Part shown: positions 19,080 through 28,462 of the stretch, in pieces | How the letters are laid out: the number at the start of each line of letters is the position of its first letter | Numbering within the stretch: position 1 is the stretch's first letter | Assembly (NCBI GenBank): GCA_943787745.1 | Contig: CALSNJ010000002.1 | Coordinates: 880,125 to 944,124, forward strand | DNA from: an uncultured Alphaproteobacteria bacterium | GTDB lineage: Bacteria; Pseudomonadota; Alphaproteobacteria; UBA6615 | Reading direction: 5' to 3' | DNA: 64,000 bases | Made by a program: the position numbers and the translations under genes | The notes under the pieces: generated by a model | The model's input: only the letters and a program-made list of their open reading frames with translations | Told to the model about the DNA's origin: nothing | The model's database searches: none

Positions 19080-20012
19080 CTAACGGTTCTGGGTGATCGG
19101 TTCGGTCCGTGGCGTAAAGAAATCCGGCAATTCGCTTTCCTTCAGGCCTTCATAAAGACAATGCTTTTTCGGGTGCGCCTCATACTGCGCATCCGGGCTC
19201 GCATCCGTGGCGGGCGTGGTGGGAATACACCCTTCGCAATAAGCCTTGAGGGTACGCAGCGGCGGTTCACCCTTGATCGATTCATAAAGTTCTACCGCGG
19301 CATCAAGCTTTTCCTTCTCCGCCTCGACAACCAGCACGACCGAGCCTTCCGACCCCATGGCTCCACCGCCACCGACATGGGTCACATCATCAATATCGAA
19401 CAGAATTTTAAAGGCCTGAACCTCGGTGATGACGATCCCGTTGGTGACCGGCATCATCCCGACCCGTTGTCCGGAATGATAGTAGAAGGTGTCCTGCCCC
19501 ATATGGCGGGCTGACTCGGTCACCGACGGAACCAGTTTTTCCAGACCCAGCGGAATGATCAGCTTGGCGCCACGCGCCATCATGATCCCCATCGCAAAAC
19601 CAATGGTCCCACACCCGGGATGCGCGCAAAAGACGCCGGCATTGAAGTCCGGGTCAACGGCGTTACCGCCTTTGATGAACACGCATTTGTCGTCAAAGTT
19701 GCGCAGCATCTCATCCATCATACCGCTTGGCGGCATCAGATTGCCCTTCACAAGACGAATGATCGGCGGCTTTTCTTCGGGTTGGGTCTGGCAGAGCACA
19801 TTGTTGATGACCTGCCCCGAAAGATAGAATTCCTTGTTCGGCACTTCTCCCATGATCTCTTCGGCCACGAACACATTCGTGGAGCCATGGGCGATGATCA
19901 TCTCGGTATTCTCATAGGCGTTCTGCACGACCGGCAGCGCTGCAACGGCCTTGCCGATAATCCGGCGGCCTTCCCATGGCGTGAAGACGAAGGAAGCGCG
20001 AAGTTTGCTCAT
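19080..20012 (-). CDS. Conserved-looking protein of unknown function, 310 aa
   Basis: I do not recognise a family. The protein is soluble, with no signal peptide or TM segment and a well-mixed alpha/beta composition. It has Gly-rich stretches (G-C-G-T-I-G-F-A-M-G-I-M near 145, G-G-G-G-A-M-G-S-E-G near 235) that could be phosphate- or nucleotide-binding loops. Seven or more Cys include F-C-A-H-P-G-C-G, Y-C-E-G-C-I-P and K-K-H-C-L-Y-E, a possible metal or Fe-S site. AGGAAA before ATG 20012 fixes the start; the frame is open to 20090. It is divergent from the hydroxyisobutyrate-dehydrogenase-like gene and convergent, 6 bp apart, with the MBL hydrolase. Confidence 0.8.
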   Translation of the reverse strand: MSKLRASFVFTPWEGRRIIGKAVAALPVVQNAYENTEMIIAHGSTNVFVAEEIMGEVPNKEFYLSGQVINNVLCQTQPEEKPPIIRLVKGNLMPPSGMMDEMLRNFDDKCVFIKGGNAVDPDFNAGVFCAHPGCGTIGFAMGIMMARGAKLIIPLGLEKLVPSVTESARHMGQDTFYYHSGQRVGMMPVTNGIVITEVQAFKILFDIDDVTHVGGGGAMGSEGSVVLVVEAEKEKLDAAVELYESIKGEPPLRTLKAYCEGCIPTTPATDASPDAQYEAHPKKHCLYEGLKESELPDFFTPRTEPITQNR

Positions 20013-20184
20013 AATGGAGTTTCCTGAAACATGTTTGCCTGGCACGAGTGAAACCACGCCTTTGCGCGTGAATACCACGACATGAACCACCTATATGCAC
20101 GATCCACGGGTATCTTCTCAATTCCTGAGCACGTAATTTGGCATCAAATCAAATATCAACACATTGGAACTGAGGATCGACGCC

Positions 20185-21090
20185 ATGAAAATCGGATTGA
20201 GCGGCACAGGACGGATGGGCACAGCCATGGGCCTTCATCTCATGGACAACAAACACAAGCTTGCCGTCTGGAACCGCACATCGCGCAAGACCCGGGAACT
20301 TGTCAAAGCAGGTGCCACAGCGTGCAAAACGCCCGCAACTGTCGTGAATGAAAGTGATCTGATCCTCAACATTGTCATCGACGACAAGGCCGCCAAGGCC
20401 GTCTACGAGGGCAAGGACGGAATTCTGTCGGGCGACCTCAAAGGCAAGCTGGTCATCGAAATGAGTACATTAATGCCAGAAACCACCAAGGCGCTGGAGA
20501 AGAAAATCAAGGCCAAGGGCGGCGCATTCCTGGAGTGCCCGGTTGGCGGTTCCGTCGCCCCGGCTCGGTCGGGCAATCTGATCGGGATGGCAGGTGGAAC
20601 ACCCGCCACCTTCAAACGCGCCAAGCCGGTGCTCGAAACCCTGTGCCGTCGCGTCGACCGCGTCGGTCATGTTGGTACGGGTGCCGCCATGAAACTGGCG
20701 ATCAACCTGCCGCTTCTAACCTATTGGGAAGCGTTGGGTGAAGCCATGTCTCTTACAGAAAAAGCCGGCATCAAGAGCGCGCTTGCCGCCGATATCCTCG
20801 CGGATTCCAGCGGTGCAGCAAAGGTTGGCCCGGCCCGCATCCCTTGGATCACAGACGCCATCAACGGCAAGATGCAAAAAAACGTCGCCTTTGACGTCGC
20901 CGGTGCGGCCAAGGACGCCACCCTGATGTGTGCCCTGGCCAAGCATTTCGGTGTCGATGCGCCCGCCATCAACGCAACCCGACTTGCCTATCGCAAGGCC
21001 GCGAACAGCGTGTGGAGCGGTCGTGACTTTGCACTTTTGTCCGCCTGGCGTGTCCTCCAGAACAAGAAGCCGAAATCCAAACGCACCTGA
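20185..21090 (+). CDS. 3-hydroxyisobutyrate dehydrogenase-family NAD(P)-dependent oxidoreductase
   Basis: This 301-residue beta-hydroxyacid dehydrogenase has an N-terminal G-x-G-x-M-G nucleotide-binding motif (L-S-G-T-G-R-M-G-T-A-M-G, residues 5-16), the substrate region C-P-V-G-G-S-V-A-P-A-R-S-G near 120 and the catalytic Lys in G-T-G-A-A-M-K-L-A-I-N near 170. GAGGA upstream supports ATG 20185. Members oxidise 3-hydroxyisobutyrate, tartronate semialdehyde, 6-phosphogluconate-like acids or reduce succinic semialdehyde; this one cannot be assigned. The basic tail K-K-P-K-S-K-R-T is unusual but harmless. Confidence 0.9.
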   Translation: MKIGLSGTGRMGTAMGLHLMDNKHKLAVWNRTSRKTRELVKAGATACKTPATVVNESDLILNIVIDDKAAKAVYEGKDGILSGDLKGKLVIEMSTLMPETTKALEKKIKAKGGAFLECPVGGSVAPARSGNLIGMAGGTPATFKRAKPVLETLCRRVDRVGHVGTGAAMKLAINLPLLTYWEALGEAMSLTEKAGIKSALAADILADSSGAAKVGPARIPWITDAINGKMQKNVAFDVAGAAKDATLMCALAKHFGVDAPAINATRLAYRKAANSVWSGRDFALLSAWRVLQNKKPKSKRT

Positions 21091-21182
21091 CGGACGCATA
21101 GCGAACCGCGAATGTTGAACATGGGGATTTTTGTCATATCTATCGGACAGGAATTGCATGACGCAGCAACGGATTTCATATC

Positions 21183-22055
21183 ATGACCAACCCGGTTGAA
21201 CTGGTAATCAAGCCCCGCACGCGTGACCTTGGTGGATTCGAGGTTGCGCGCGTCTTGCCCTATGCCAAACGCCGCACCATCGGCCCCTTCATTTTCTTTG
21301 ATCGCATGGGCCCCAATAGCTTCGGCGTCGGCGAAGGGATCGACGTGCGCCCACACCCCCATGTTGGGCTAGCAACAGTGACCTACCTTTTCGAGGGTGA
21401 GATCATGCACCGGGACAGTCTCGGCTACGCGCTGCCGATCCAGCCCGGTGACGTCAACTGGATGACGGCGGGGCGCGGCATCGTGCATTCCGAACGCACC
21501 CGTGATGAGATTCGCGATTCCGAAAGTCGGATGTTCGGTATCCAGTCCTGGGTGGCCCTGCCAGAAGGATCGGAGGAGATCGAGCCGTCTTTCCACCATC
21601 ACCCGGGCGAAACCCTGCCGGAGACGGAAATTGGCGGTGTGTATTTGCGAATGATCGCGGGCACGGCTTATGGGCTGGAATCTCCGGTCGTAACGGCGTC
21701 TCCCATGTTCTATATTGATGCACAACTTGCTGCCGGTGCTTCGCTCAATATGACAAACGAACATCGCGAGCGCGCAATCTTCGTTGTCGAAGGCGAGATC
21801 ACCATCGCAGAGCAAACCTATGGCACCAGCGAGATGCTCGTGCTGACCGAAGACATGGACATCACGCTCTCATCTGCAGATGGCGCGCGAGTAATGTTAT
21901 TGGGTGGCGCCCCCATCGACGGGGAGCGCCACATCTGGTGGAATTTTGTTTCCAGTTCAAAAGAACGCATCGAGCAAGCCAAGGCCGACTGGAAAGCCGG
22001 GCGGTTTGACATGATCAAGGGGGACGACGAATTCATTCCCCTGCCGGAGAATTGA
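21183..22055 (+). CDS. Pirin-family bicupin protein
   Basis: This 290-residue bicupin has the N-terminal pirin signature R-P-H-P-H-V-G-L-A-T-V-T-Y, with metal ligands His in H-P-H, His in I-V-H-S-E and Glu in H-S-E-R-T, followed by a degenerate C-terminal cupin ending in the G-G-A-P-I pirin_C motif. Bacterial pirins include quercetinases and redox-linked regulators. The gene overlaps nothing and is followed 5 bp later by pdxA on the same strand, so the two probably share a transcript. Confidence 0.93.
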   Translation: MTNPVELVIKPRTRDLGGFEVARVLPYAKRRTIGPFIFFDRMGPNSFGVGEGIDVRPHPHVGLATVTYLFEGEIMHRDSLGYALPIQPGDVNWMTAGRGIVHSERTRDEIRDSESRMFGIQSWVALPEGSEEIEPSFHHHPGETLPETEIGGVYLRMIAGTAYGLESPVVTASPMFYIDAQLAAGASLNMTNEHRERAIFVVEGEITIAEQTYGTSEMLVLTEDMDITLSSADGARVMLLGGAPIDGERHIWWNFVSSSKERIEQAKADWKAGRFDMIKGDDEFIPLPEN

Positions 22056-22060
22056 TCCCG

Positions 22061-23017
22061 ATGACCAAGCCCATCGCCATCACCATGGGAGACCCCGCCG
22101 GCGTCGGTCCCGAAGTCATTTGCAAGGCTCTCGCGGAGACAAGCGCGGACATCTGCAAGAACATTCTGGTGATCGGTTCACAAACCGTTCTGGAACGCGC
22201 CAACGCACTTTGCCGTACCGGGCTCCAGTTCGGTGAAGGCGGCATCGCACTCCTCGATCTGCACACAGATGGCGTAGACGACGCGCCGGCATGCGAAGTT
22301 TCAGCATCAAGTGGCGATGCGGCCTATACCTATATCGTTCGTGCCGCAGAGATGGCGCTTGCCGAGGAAATTGGTTGCATCGTAACGGCCCCAATCAACA
22401 AGGCCGCACTTCACGCTGCGGGACATATCTACGATGGGCATACCGGCCTGCTCAGCCATCTCGCTGGTGGAATCAGGCCGAACATGTTGCTGACGTCCCC
22501 GACGCTGTCGACGATTCATGTCTCCGCGCATGTGTCACTGGCCGATGCGATCCGGCGTTGCACAACCGCGCGCGTGCTCGAAGTTATCCGCGTCGGAGAC
22601 AATCATTTCAAACGGCTGGGGATGAAGACACCCCGCATCGCAGTTGCCGGACTGAACCCACATTGTGGTGAAGGCGGCATGTTTGGAACTGAAGATGACG
22701 AACAGGTGGCACCCGCCGTCGTAGCCGCACAGGCCGAAGGCATAAACGTTGTCGGCCCGCTGTCGGGCGACACGGTGTTTGCCCGTGCCCATCATGGGGA
22801 ATTCGATCTGGTGATCGCCCAGTATCACGATCAGGGTCACGCAACCGTCAAGCTCATCGCCTTCGACACTGCGGTAAACGTCACTGTCGGCCTGCCGTTC
22901 GACCGCTGCTCCGTCGATCATGGCACAGCCTTCGACATCGCCTGGACCGGCAAGGCCGACCACACGAACATGATCGCCGCGATTGAATATGGACGTCGAC
23001 TGGCGGCGGCGGCCTGA
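22061..23017 (+). CDS. pdxA: 4-hydroxythreonine-4-phosphate dehydrogenase (PdxA family)
   Basis: This 318-residue PdxA-family enzyme opens with I-T-M-G-D-P-A-G-V-G-P-E, the family hallmark. It has T-A-P-I-N-K near residue 106, a G-H-T-G-L-L-S-H metal His segment, G-L-N-P-H-C-G-E-G-G, and Q-Y-H-D-Q-G-H-A-T-V-K near 260. In vitamin B6 synthesis PdxA oxidises 4-phosphohydroxy-L-threonine with NAD. Many alphaproteobacteria also carry PdxA2-type paralogues in catabolic clusters, and the setting next to pirin and an amidase makes that alternative reasonable. GGAGA lies upstream of ATG 22061; a TTG at 22052 is in frame. Confidence 0.88.
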   Translation: MTKPIAITMGDPAGVGPEVICKALAETSADICKNILVIGSQTVLERANALCRTGLQFGEGGIALLDLHTDGVDDAPACEVSASSGDAAYTYIVRAAEMALAEEIGCIVTAPINKAALHAAGHIYDGHTGLLSHLAGGIRPNMLLTSPTLSTIHVSAHVSLADAIRRCTTARVLEVIRVGDNHFKRLGMKTPRIAVAGLNPHCGEGGMFGTEDDEQVAPAVVAAQAEGINVVGPLSGDTVFARAHHGEFDLVIAQYHDQGHATVKLIAFDTAVNVTVGLPFDRCSVDHGTAFDIAWTGKADHTNMIAAIEYGRRLAAAA

Positions 23018-24454
23018 TCAGGCGACACCGACAATCGGATCGAGTGGCGTCATGTTTCCAAGACCGAGAATGTTCTCGAGTTGCGCGGCGTAGGACAGCA
23101 GCTCTGCTTCTCCGAACGGTCGCCCCACCAATTGGATGCCCACCGGCAAACCTGATTTTGTGAAGCCGGCCGGCACCGAAATCGCCGGGCAGCCCGTCAG
23201 AGTGATCGCGTAAGTGATGTAGATCCAGTCGACATAATTGTCGAACCGGTAATCTCCCACCTGTTCGACATAGCGAATATCCACATCGAAGGGCGGCACA
23301 ATGGCGGCGGGCAGCGCGAGAACATCGTAGTCCCCAAACCAGTGCAGCACGCGTTCGTATAGCTTCGTGCGGGCAATCGCGGCCCGACCGACCTCCCCTG
23401 CCGTCAGGGCCATGCCCTTTTCAACCTGCCAGACCATTTCAGGTTTGAGCTGATCGCGATGATTGTCGAGCAGCGGAGCGGCGATACTTGCAAACAATGC
23501 AGCGCGCAGGGTCTGGAAGATATCCATCGACCCTGAGAAATCCGGACACGATTCTTCCACGAAAGAGCCCGCATCCGTGAAACGACGGGCTGCGGCGGCG
23601 CAAATTTCAGTGACCTCGGGGTCCACCGGACCAATACCGAGATTTGGTGTGTAGCCAACACGCTTTGGTGCACGTGGTTCACGCGCAGCATTGAGAAACG
23701 GCACTGCCGGGGCTTCGAGCGACTTCGGATCGCGTGGGTGACGCCCGGACTGGGCATCCAGCATCAATGCAACGTCTGGAACACTTCGACCAAGTGGACC
23801 TTCGGCCACGAGTGACTGGTGAATGTCCTGCCACATCAGTCCCGCGCCATGAGCAACCCGACCCACGGATGGACGCAAGCCGACGATCGAACAAAAACTC
23901 GCCGGTGTACGCAGCGACCCGCCGAGATCATTTCCCGTTGCCAGCCATGACATCCCGGTTGCCACAGACACCGCAGATCCGCCCGATGAGCCACCGCAAG
24001 TCATCGCTGTGTTCCAGGGGTTGCGGGTCTTGCCGAACACTTCATTGAAGGTGTTCGCACCGGACCCGAATTCCGGTGTATTGGCTTTGCCGATAACGAT
24101 GGCGCCGCGCTTCTTGAGGGTCTCAACCATGACCTCATCACGCGTGGGGACATTGTCGGCAAAGATCGGCGAACCAAAAGTCGTCCGCACCCCTGCCGTC
24201 TCGTTCAGGTCCTTGACCACAACAGGCAGACCCGCGAGCCAACCGGGCTCAGGGTTTTTGGGTTGCTGCAGCGCTTGTGCCGCATCGCGTGCCTGGTCCA
24301 GGCACAATGTCGGGACTGCATTGACAGCAGGGTTCACCGCCGCAATACGATCGGCTGCTGCGTCCACCAGCTCAACAGGCGACACCTCACCCGCACGCAG
24401 ACGGGCAACGGCATCGCAGGCCGACAGCGCAATCAGCTCATCATGTCCCGACAT
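23018..24454 (-). CDS. Amidase (amidase-signature family)
   Basis: This 478-residue amidase-signature hydrolase has the Ser-cisSer-Lys triad: Lys81 in P-V-V-V-K-D-L, the Ser pair of C-G-G-S-S-G-G-S-A near 156-157, and nucleophile Ser180 in D-L-G-G-S-L-R-T-P-A. The C-terminal P-x-G-x-Q-L-V-G-R-P-F is also typical. It hydrolyses an amide (related families include GatA, aryl amidases and indoleacetamide hydrolase). The frame could start at 24508, overlapping the upstream hydrolase, but ATG 24454 fits family N-termini. It lies 16 bp downstream of a large alpha/beta hydrolase gene and is probably in the same operon. Its stop abuts pdxA tail-to-tail. Confidence 0.92.
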   Translation of the reverse strand: MSGHDELIALSACDAVARLRAGEVSPVELVDAAADRIAAVNPAVNAVPTLCLDQARDAAQALQQPKNPEPGWLAGLPVVVKDLNETAGVRTTFGSPIFADNVPTRDEVMVETLKKRGAIVIGKANTPEFGSGANTFNEVFGKTRNPWNTAMTCGGSSGGSAVSVATGMSWLATGNDLGGSLRTPASFCSIVGLRPSVGRVAHGAGLMWQDIHQSLVAEGPLGRSVPDVALMLDAQSGRHPRDPKSLEAPAVPFLNAAREPRAPKRVGYTPNLGIGPVDPEVTEICAAAARRFTDAGSFVEESCPDFSGSMDIFQTLRAALFASIAAPLLDNHRDQLKPEMVWQVEKGMALTAGEVGRAAIARTKLYERVLHWFGDYDVLALPAAIVPPFDVDIRYVEQVGDYRFDNYVDWIYITYAITLTGCPAISVPAGFTKSGLPVGIQLVGRPFGEAELLSYAAQLENILGLGNMTPLDPIVGVA

Positions 24455-24470
24455 TGCGTCCGCTTTCAGA

Positions 24471-25739
24471 TCAATCGTTGCGAATGCCAGCTGGGCCGAG
24501 CTGGGCATCGGTCAGTCCGGCTGCTTTGCCCACGCGTTCGGGCAACATGAAACCACGATCAGAATGCGGCACATAGGGTCCTGGCGCACCGCGTTCCGGC
24601 ACAAGGATTTCCTTCTTGTGGTCGGCGGGGATTTTCCCGGCAAGCGCATCGTTGATCCAGTCGGCCAGGAAGCCGTAGAAATCAATGCCACCAAAATTCG
24701 GACGGTTGCGTGGATTGTGGAAATCATTCTCCACGACCCAGAGCTCCTTCGGTGCGGTGACCATTTCATAAATGCGCAGCACGTCTTCGAGCGGAGCCAG
24801 CGGGTCATACTCACCGGTCACCTGCAGCACGGGACACTCAACTTCCCCGGCCACATCATCGAGCACCATCTTGGAAGCAAATTCGTCGAACTCATCTTCG
24901 TCGTGAATGCCAGCCATATACATGAAGACCTGCTTGAAGCGCGGCGAAGCCTGTTCGAAGATTGCGGTCTTGGGTCCGTAACAGGCAGCCGCCGTGGCAA
25001 CAGCCTTCACCCGCTTGTCGAGTGCGGCCAACCGCATGCCCCAATAAGAGCCCATCGAGAAACCCGAAACAGCAATCTGGTCGGGATCAACTTCCGGACG
25101 CGTGCACAGATAGTCGATCGCGGCAGAGCCCGCGCGCTCATAATTGTCCAGGGTCACCCGAATCTTACGAATGTTGCTCGTCCCCTGACCCGGACCGTCG
25201 AGATGCAGGCAATTCAGCCCGCGATTGACGAAGGGATGGTTGAGCGCATCAATGAAGGCTTCCTTTGTCATGTCCATTCCCGGACAAAAGACCACCGTCG
25301 GGCGTTTCTCGCCGCCGGGCACCATGTGCAGAACGCCCTGAATATAATTTCCTTCAAAGGGAATCTCGACGCGTTCGATGGGGTGAGAAGCGTAGGCCAT
25401 CACCTTGTCGAAGCATTTCAGAAGCATATCATGGAGGTAGATTTTCTCGGGATTGTCATCTTCGTAGATGGTGTGCTGCGCTTCACGATAATGCTCGCTG
25501 GCGACCCAGAACAATTCCGCTGCCGTTGACAGGTGACCGGCCTTTTCCGCCTCTTCGGCAATCGACACGACATGGCGTGCATGCTTGTCGACCACGCGAT
25601 GAATCTGCGCGTAGGACTTAACCTCCGGCGGAACAACACGATTGTCATAGGCGAAGTTCTGGACGCGCCCGGTCGTCTTGATAACCCAGTCGAGCATCCA
25701 TTGCTGATTGTCGCGGCGGCGTTCGGTTTTCTTGGACAT
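24471..25739 (-). CDS. Large alpha/beta hydrolase, DUF1100 / dihydroxypseudooxynicotine-hydrolase type
   Basis: This 422-residue hydrolase has an N-terminal all-helical region (about 1-130) followed by an alpha/beta-hydrolase domain with C-P-G-M-D-M near 160, the nucleophile Ser in V-S-G-F-S-M-G-S-Y-W-G, an Asp in T-G-E-Y-D-P-L and a His in N-D-F-H-N-P. The combination of a helical N-terminal lid and this length is seen in FrsA/DUF1100 esterases and in the C-C bond hydrolase of nicotine degradation. GGGGG before ATG 25739 sets the start. It is the first gene of an operon with the amidase, suggesting breakdown of an N-containing substrate. Confidence 0.85.
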   Translation of the reverse strand: MSKKTERRRDNQQWMLDWVIKTTGRVQNFAYDNRVVPPEVKSYAQIHRVVDKHARHVVSIAEEAEKAGHLSTAAELFWVASEHYREAQHTIYEDDNPEKIYLHDMLLKCFDKVMAYASHPIERVEIPFEGNYIQGVLHMVPGGEKRPTVVFCPGMDMTKEAFIDALNHPFVNRGLNCLHLDGPGQGTSNIRKIRVTLDNYERAGSAAIDYLCTRPEVDPDQIAVSGFSMGSYWGMRLAALDKRVKAVATAAACYGPKTAIFEQASPRFKQVFMYMAGIHDEDEFDEFASKMVLDDVAGEVECPVLQVTGEYDPLAPLEDVLRIYEMVTAPKELWVVENDFHNPRNRPNFGGIDFYGFLADWINDALAGKIPADHKKEILVPERGAPGPYVPHSDRGFMLPERVGKAAGLTDAQLGPAGIRND

Positions 25740-25846
25740 GTTTCCCCCTTGTCGGAACAAATTTTGTGTGTGGCTGCTGGCGTTGATCTGACGCAGCCTT
25801 TAGTCCTCTATACAGAGACGACAGCGGACTGAAAAGCCGTCCGCCC

Positions 25847-27070
25847 ATGCACAACGATCAATTCGAACCTTCGGCTCCAATGTCCGCAAAGAGCAACCTC
25901 AAACTTGTTATCGTTCTCGCGCTGATTTCAGGGTTGGGGCCGATTTCGATTCATGTTGTCGTTCCAATATTGCCGTCAATCAAAACGGCCTTTGCCGCAT
26001 CGAACACCGTCACCCAGTTCACGCTTACACTTGGCGTCGTCACCATGGCGTTGGCAACAATCGGGTTCGGTCCTGCGGCCGATCGGTATGGCCGAAAGCC
26101 CGTCGCCTTTTTCGGCCTCATACTGTTCATTCTGGGCAGCGGAATTTGTGTCTGGTCACCCAATATCGAAGTGCTGATCGCCGGACGAATTATCCAGGCG
26201 GTCGGGGGCGCTGCTGGCATCGTCGTCAGCCGCGCCATCATCCGGGACATGTTCAGCCGCGAAGAAACCGCACGCGTGCTTGGACAGGTTATGTCGATCG
26301 TTGTTCTGGCCCCTGTTCTGGCGCCCGTGATTGGCGGTTTCATCGTTGAATTTGCCGGTTGGCGCTATGTCTTCATCCTTGCCGGAGGCATGGGGGTTCT
26401 GGCGCTTTTGGTGGCCCTGCCCGCTCTTCGAGAAACCCACACGCCCAGTGTCGAAACAAACCTGTTCACGCAGATGCTGCGGGCCTACCCAAGCCTGCTT
26501 CGCACCCCGGCTTTTATCGCCTATGCGGGTTATGCCGGTTGCGGCATGGGCATATTCATGGTGGTTGCCGGTGGTGTGCCGTTCCTGATGGTCGAAGTGT
26601 TTGACCGATCGCCTTCCGCATTTGGTCTGTTTTTCATGTGCCTGACCGCAAGTTTTCTGATTGGCACATTCATTTCATCACGGAGCACGGAACGGCTTGG
26701 GCTGGATCGTATGGTGCGGATTGGCAGCACCGGCGCGGCCATTTCAGCGCTGACAATCCCCATCCTCTTTCTTTCCGGTGTGAACTCACCCTGGGCCATC
26801 TTTGCACCGGGGATCCTAATGGGGTTTTCACACGGTCTTGCAATGCCAAACGCGCAGGCCGGCGGCGTCAGCGTGAACCCGCAACTGGCCGGGTCTGCGT
26901 CGGGTTTGATGATGTTTCTGCAAATGAGCATCGGCGCCGGATTTGGGCAGCTTGCCGGCATGTTGCCCCATGACAGTCCCTTGCCCGTCGCGCTTTTGAT
27001 CGGTGCCGCAGGCCTGAGTGGTTTCCTTGTGTACAATGTACCGATGTTCCTGACTCGAAAGCACACCTGA
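25847..27070 (+). CDS. MFS transporter, Bcr/CflA drug-resistance family
   Basis: This 407-residue inner-membrane protein has about 12 TM segments. The loop 2-3 motif reads G-P-A-A-D-R-Y-G-R-K-P (MFS signature), and a G-x-x-x-G-P-x-x-G-G motif C variant occurs in helix 5 (V-L-A-P-V-I-G-G-F). Both are typical of Bcr/CflA (DHA1) exporters. The start may be ATG 25847 or 25880. It is divergent from the hydrolase/amidase operon and is followed 2 bp later by an ankyrin-repeat gene on the same strand. The substrate is unknown. Confidence 0.9.
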   Translation: MHNDQFEPSAPMSAKSNLKLVIVLALISGLGPISIHVVVPILPSIKTAFAASNTVTQFTLTLGVVTMALATIGFGPAADRYGRKPVAFFGLILFILGSGICVWSPNIEVLIAGRIIQAVGGAAGIVVSRAIIRDMFSREETARVLGQVMSIVVLAPVLAPVIGGFIVEFAGWRYVFILAGGMGVLALLVALPALRETHTPSVETNLFTQMLRAYPSLLRTPAFIAYAGYAGCGMGIFMVVAGGVPFLMVEVFDRSPSAFGLFFMCLTASFLIGTFISSRSTERLGLDRMVRIGSTGAAISALTIPILFLSGVNSPWAIFAPGILMGFSHGLAMPNAQAGGVSVNPQLAGSASGLMMFLQMSIGAGFGQLAGMLPHDSPLPVALLIGAAGLSGFLVYNVPMFLTRKHT

Positions 27071-27072
27071 TC

Positions 27073-27777
27073 ATGAAACAACAACGCCTCTATCTCGCCG
27101 TGGCCGCCTGCGTGCTGATCAGTTTTGGAGGCCATGGCAAAAGCACCGCGCAGGTGCCGCCAAGCTACGTCATGATCGAAACCTATGACGGGCTTCTCAA
27201 GGCTGCAGCACAGGGCGACATCCCTGCCATCCGGTCATTGGCTTCAAATGGGGCAAACCTCAACGCCCGCGACCCACGCGGACGCACACCGCTTATGGTT
27301 GCCGCCCATTTGCAGCACCACGACGCCGTCCGTGCCCTGATCGAAGCTGGCGCCGATATCAACGCACTCGACAAAGACCGCTATGACGTTATCACCATCG
27401 CAGCCGTCGCCGACGACCCCGAAATGATCAGCATTGCTGTGGCGGGCGGTGGCGACCCAACCCTCATCACAAGCCGGTATGATGGAACTGCTCTGATCGC
27501 GGCCGCGCATCTGGGCCACGACAAAGTCGTCAAAACGCTTATCGAAAGCGGTGCGCCGCTCGACCATGTCAACAATCTGGACTGGACCGCACTGATAGAG
27601 GCTATCGTGCTTGGTGACGGCGGCCAAAGACACACCGAAACCGTGCGGGCTCTGGTCAGCGCGGGTGCAAACGTCAATCTTCCCGACGGTAACGGAATAC
27701 GCCCACTACGGCTCGCACTCCAGCGCGGCTATGATGATATTGCTGAAATACTGCGAAACAGTGGTGCGCGTCCCTGA
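27073..27777 (+). CDS. Secreted/periplasmic ankyrin-repeat protein
   Basis: This 234-residue protein has an N-terminal signal peptide (K-Q-Q-R-L then a hydrophobic core, cleavage near residue 26-27 after S-T-A-Q or nearby) and about five to six ankyrin repeats starting near residue 38. Repeats such as G-R-T-P-L-M-V-A-A-H, A-L-I-E-A-G-A-D-I-N-A-L and A-L-V-S-A-G-A-N-V-N-L are clear. It probably acts as a protein-protein interaction module in the periplasm. It follows the MFS exporter by 2 bp and is likely co-transcribed. A function beyond binding cannot be stated. Confidence 0.9.
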   Translation: MKQQRLYLAVAACVLISFGGHGKSTAQVPPSYVMIETYDGLLKAAAQGDIPAIRSLASNGANLNARDPRGRTPLMVAAHLQHHDAVRALIEAGADINALDKDRYDVITIAAVADDPEMISIAVAGGGDPTLITSRYDGTALIAAAHLGHDKVVKTLIESGAPLDHVNNLDWTALIEAIVLGDGGQRHTETVRALVSAGANVNLPDGNGIRPLRLALQRGYDDIAEILRNSGARP

Positions 27778-27807
27778 CAGCAGGACAGCGACCCTAGGGA
27801 GTAATCC

Positions 27808-28413
27808 ATGAATTCCGAACGCGAAGACAAACTGACGATCCGTGATCTGGTTGAGAACTGGGTCGTGTGGCGCGATTCCGGTGACTGGGCGCGCTTCCGG
27901 ACCGTATGGCACGACGATGGTGTTATGCAGGCAACCTGGACCCAGGGCACTGCTGACGAATTCATCACAATCAGCAAAAAGGGCTGGGAGAACGGCCTCA
28001 AGGTCGTCCATTTTCTGGGCGGCAACTCAATAGATCTTGCCGGAGACCGCGCCATTTCCCAGACAAAGATGCAGATTGCTCAACGGGCAAACTGTCACGA
28101 TGTGGAGGTCGACGTCGTGTGCACGGGTCGGTTCTATGACTTCTTCGAACGTCGCGAGGGGCGGTGGGGTCTGGTGTTGCGCCAGCCGATTTACGAGAAG
28201 GATCGGATGGACCCGGTCGATCCGGCAGCCACGCTTGAACTGGATGCGAGCATTCTGACCCAGTTCCCCGAGGGTTATCGTCATCTGGCTTATCTGCAGA
28301 CGGCCGTCGGTTACGACGTTAAACGCGACATGCCGGGCCTTAAGGGTCCAGAGGTTGAAGCGCTCTACGCACGGGGCAAAGCCTGGCTCGACGGAGCAGA
28401 CTCGCCCAACTGA
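27808..28413 (+). CDS. SnoaL/NTF2-like fold protein
   Basis: This 201-residue soluble protein opens with an NTF2/SnoaL-like cone: helix R-D-L-V-E-N-W, then W-R-D-S-G-D-W-A-R-F-R-T-V-W-H-D-D-G, the common D-W/F-H-D-D-G pattern of SnoaL_4-type proteins. It has a C-terminal extension of about 60 residues. Such domains serve as small-molecule lyases, isomerases or dioxygenase beta-like partners. AGGGAG lies before its ATG. It is followed 50 bp downstream by the CoxL-type molybdoenzyme on the same strand and may act on the same substrate. Confidence 0.8.
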   Translation: MNSEREDKLTIRDLVENWVVWRDSGDWARFRTVWHDDGVMQATWTQGTADEFITISKKGWENGLKVVHFLGGNSIDLAGDRAISQTKMQIAQRANCHDVEVDVVCTGRFYDFFERREGRWGLVLRQPIYEKDRMDPVDPAATLELDASILTQFPEGYRHLAYLQTAVGYDVKRDMPGLKGPEVEALYARGKAWLDGADSPN

Positions 28414-28462
28414 CATTGGGACGATAGTCTAGGGACAACAGTATTTTGGGAGGAGCAGGACC

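Noticed and set aside
24009-25529. 506-codon open frame on the plus strand
   Set aside because: It lies fully antisense to the amidase and the large hydrolase, both of which have catalytic motifs and ribosome sites. It has no recognisable domain and is a codon-bias shadow.
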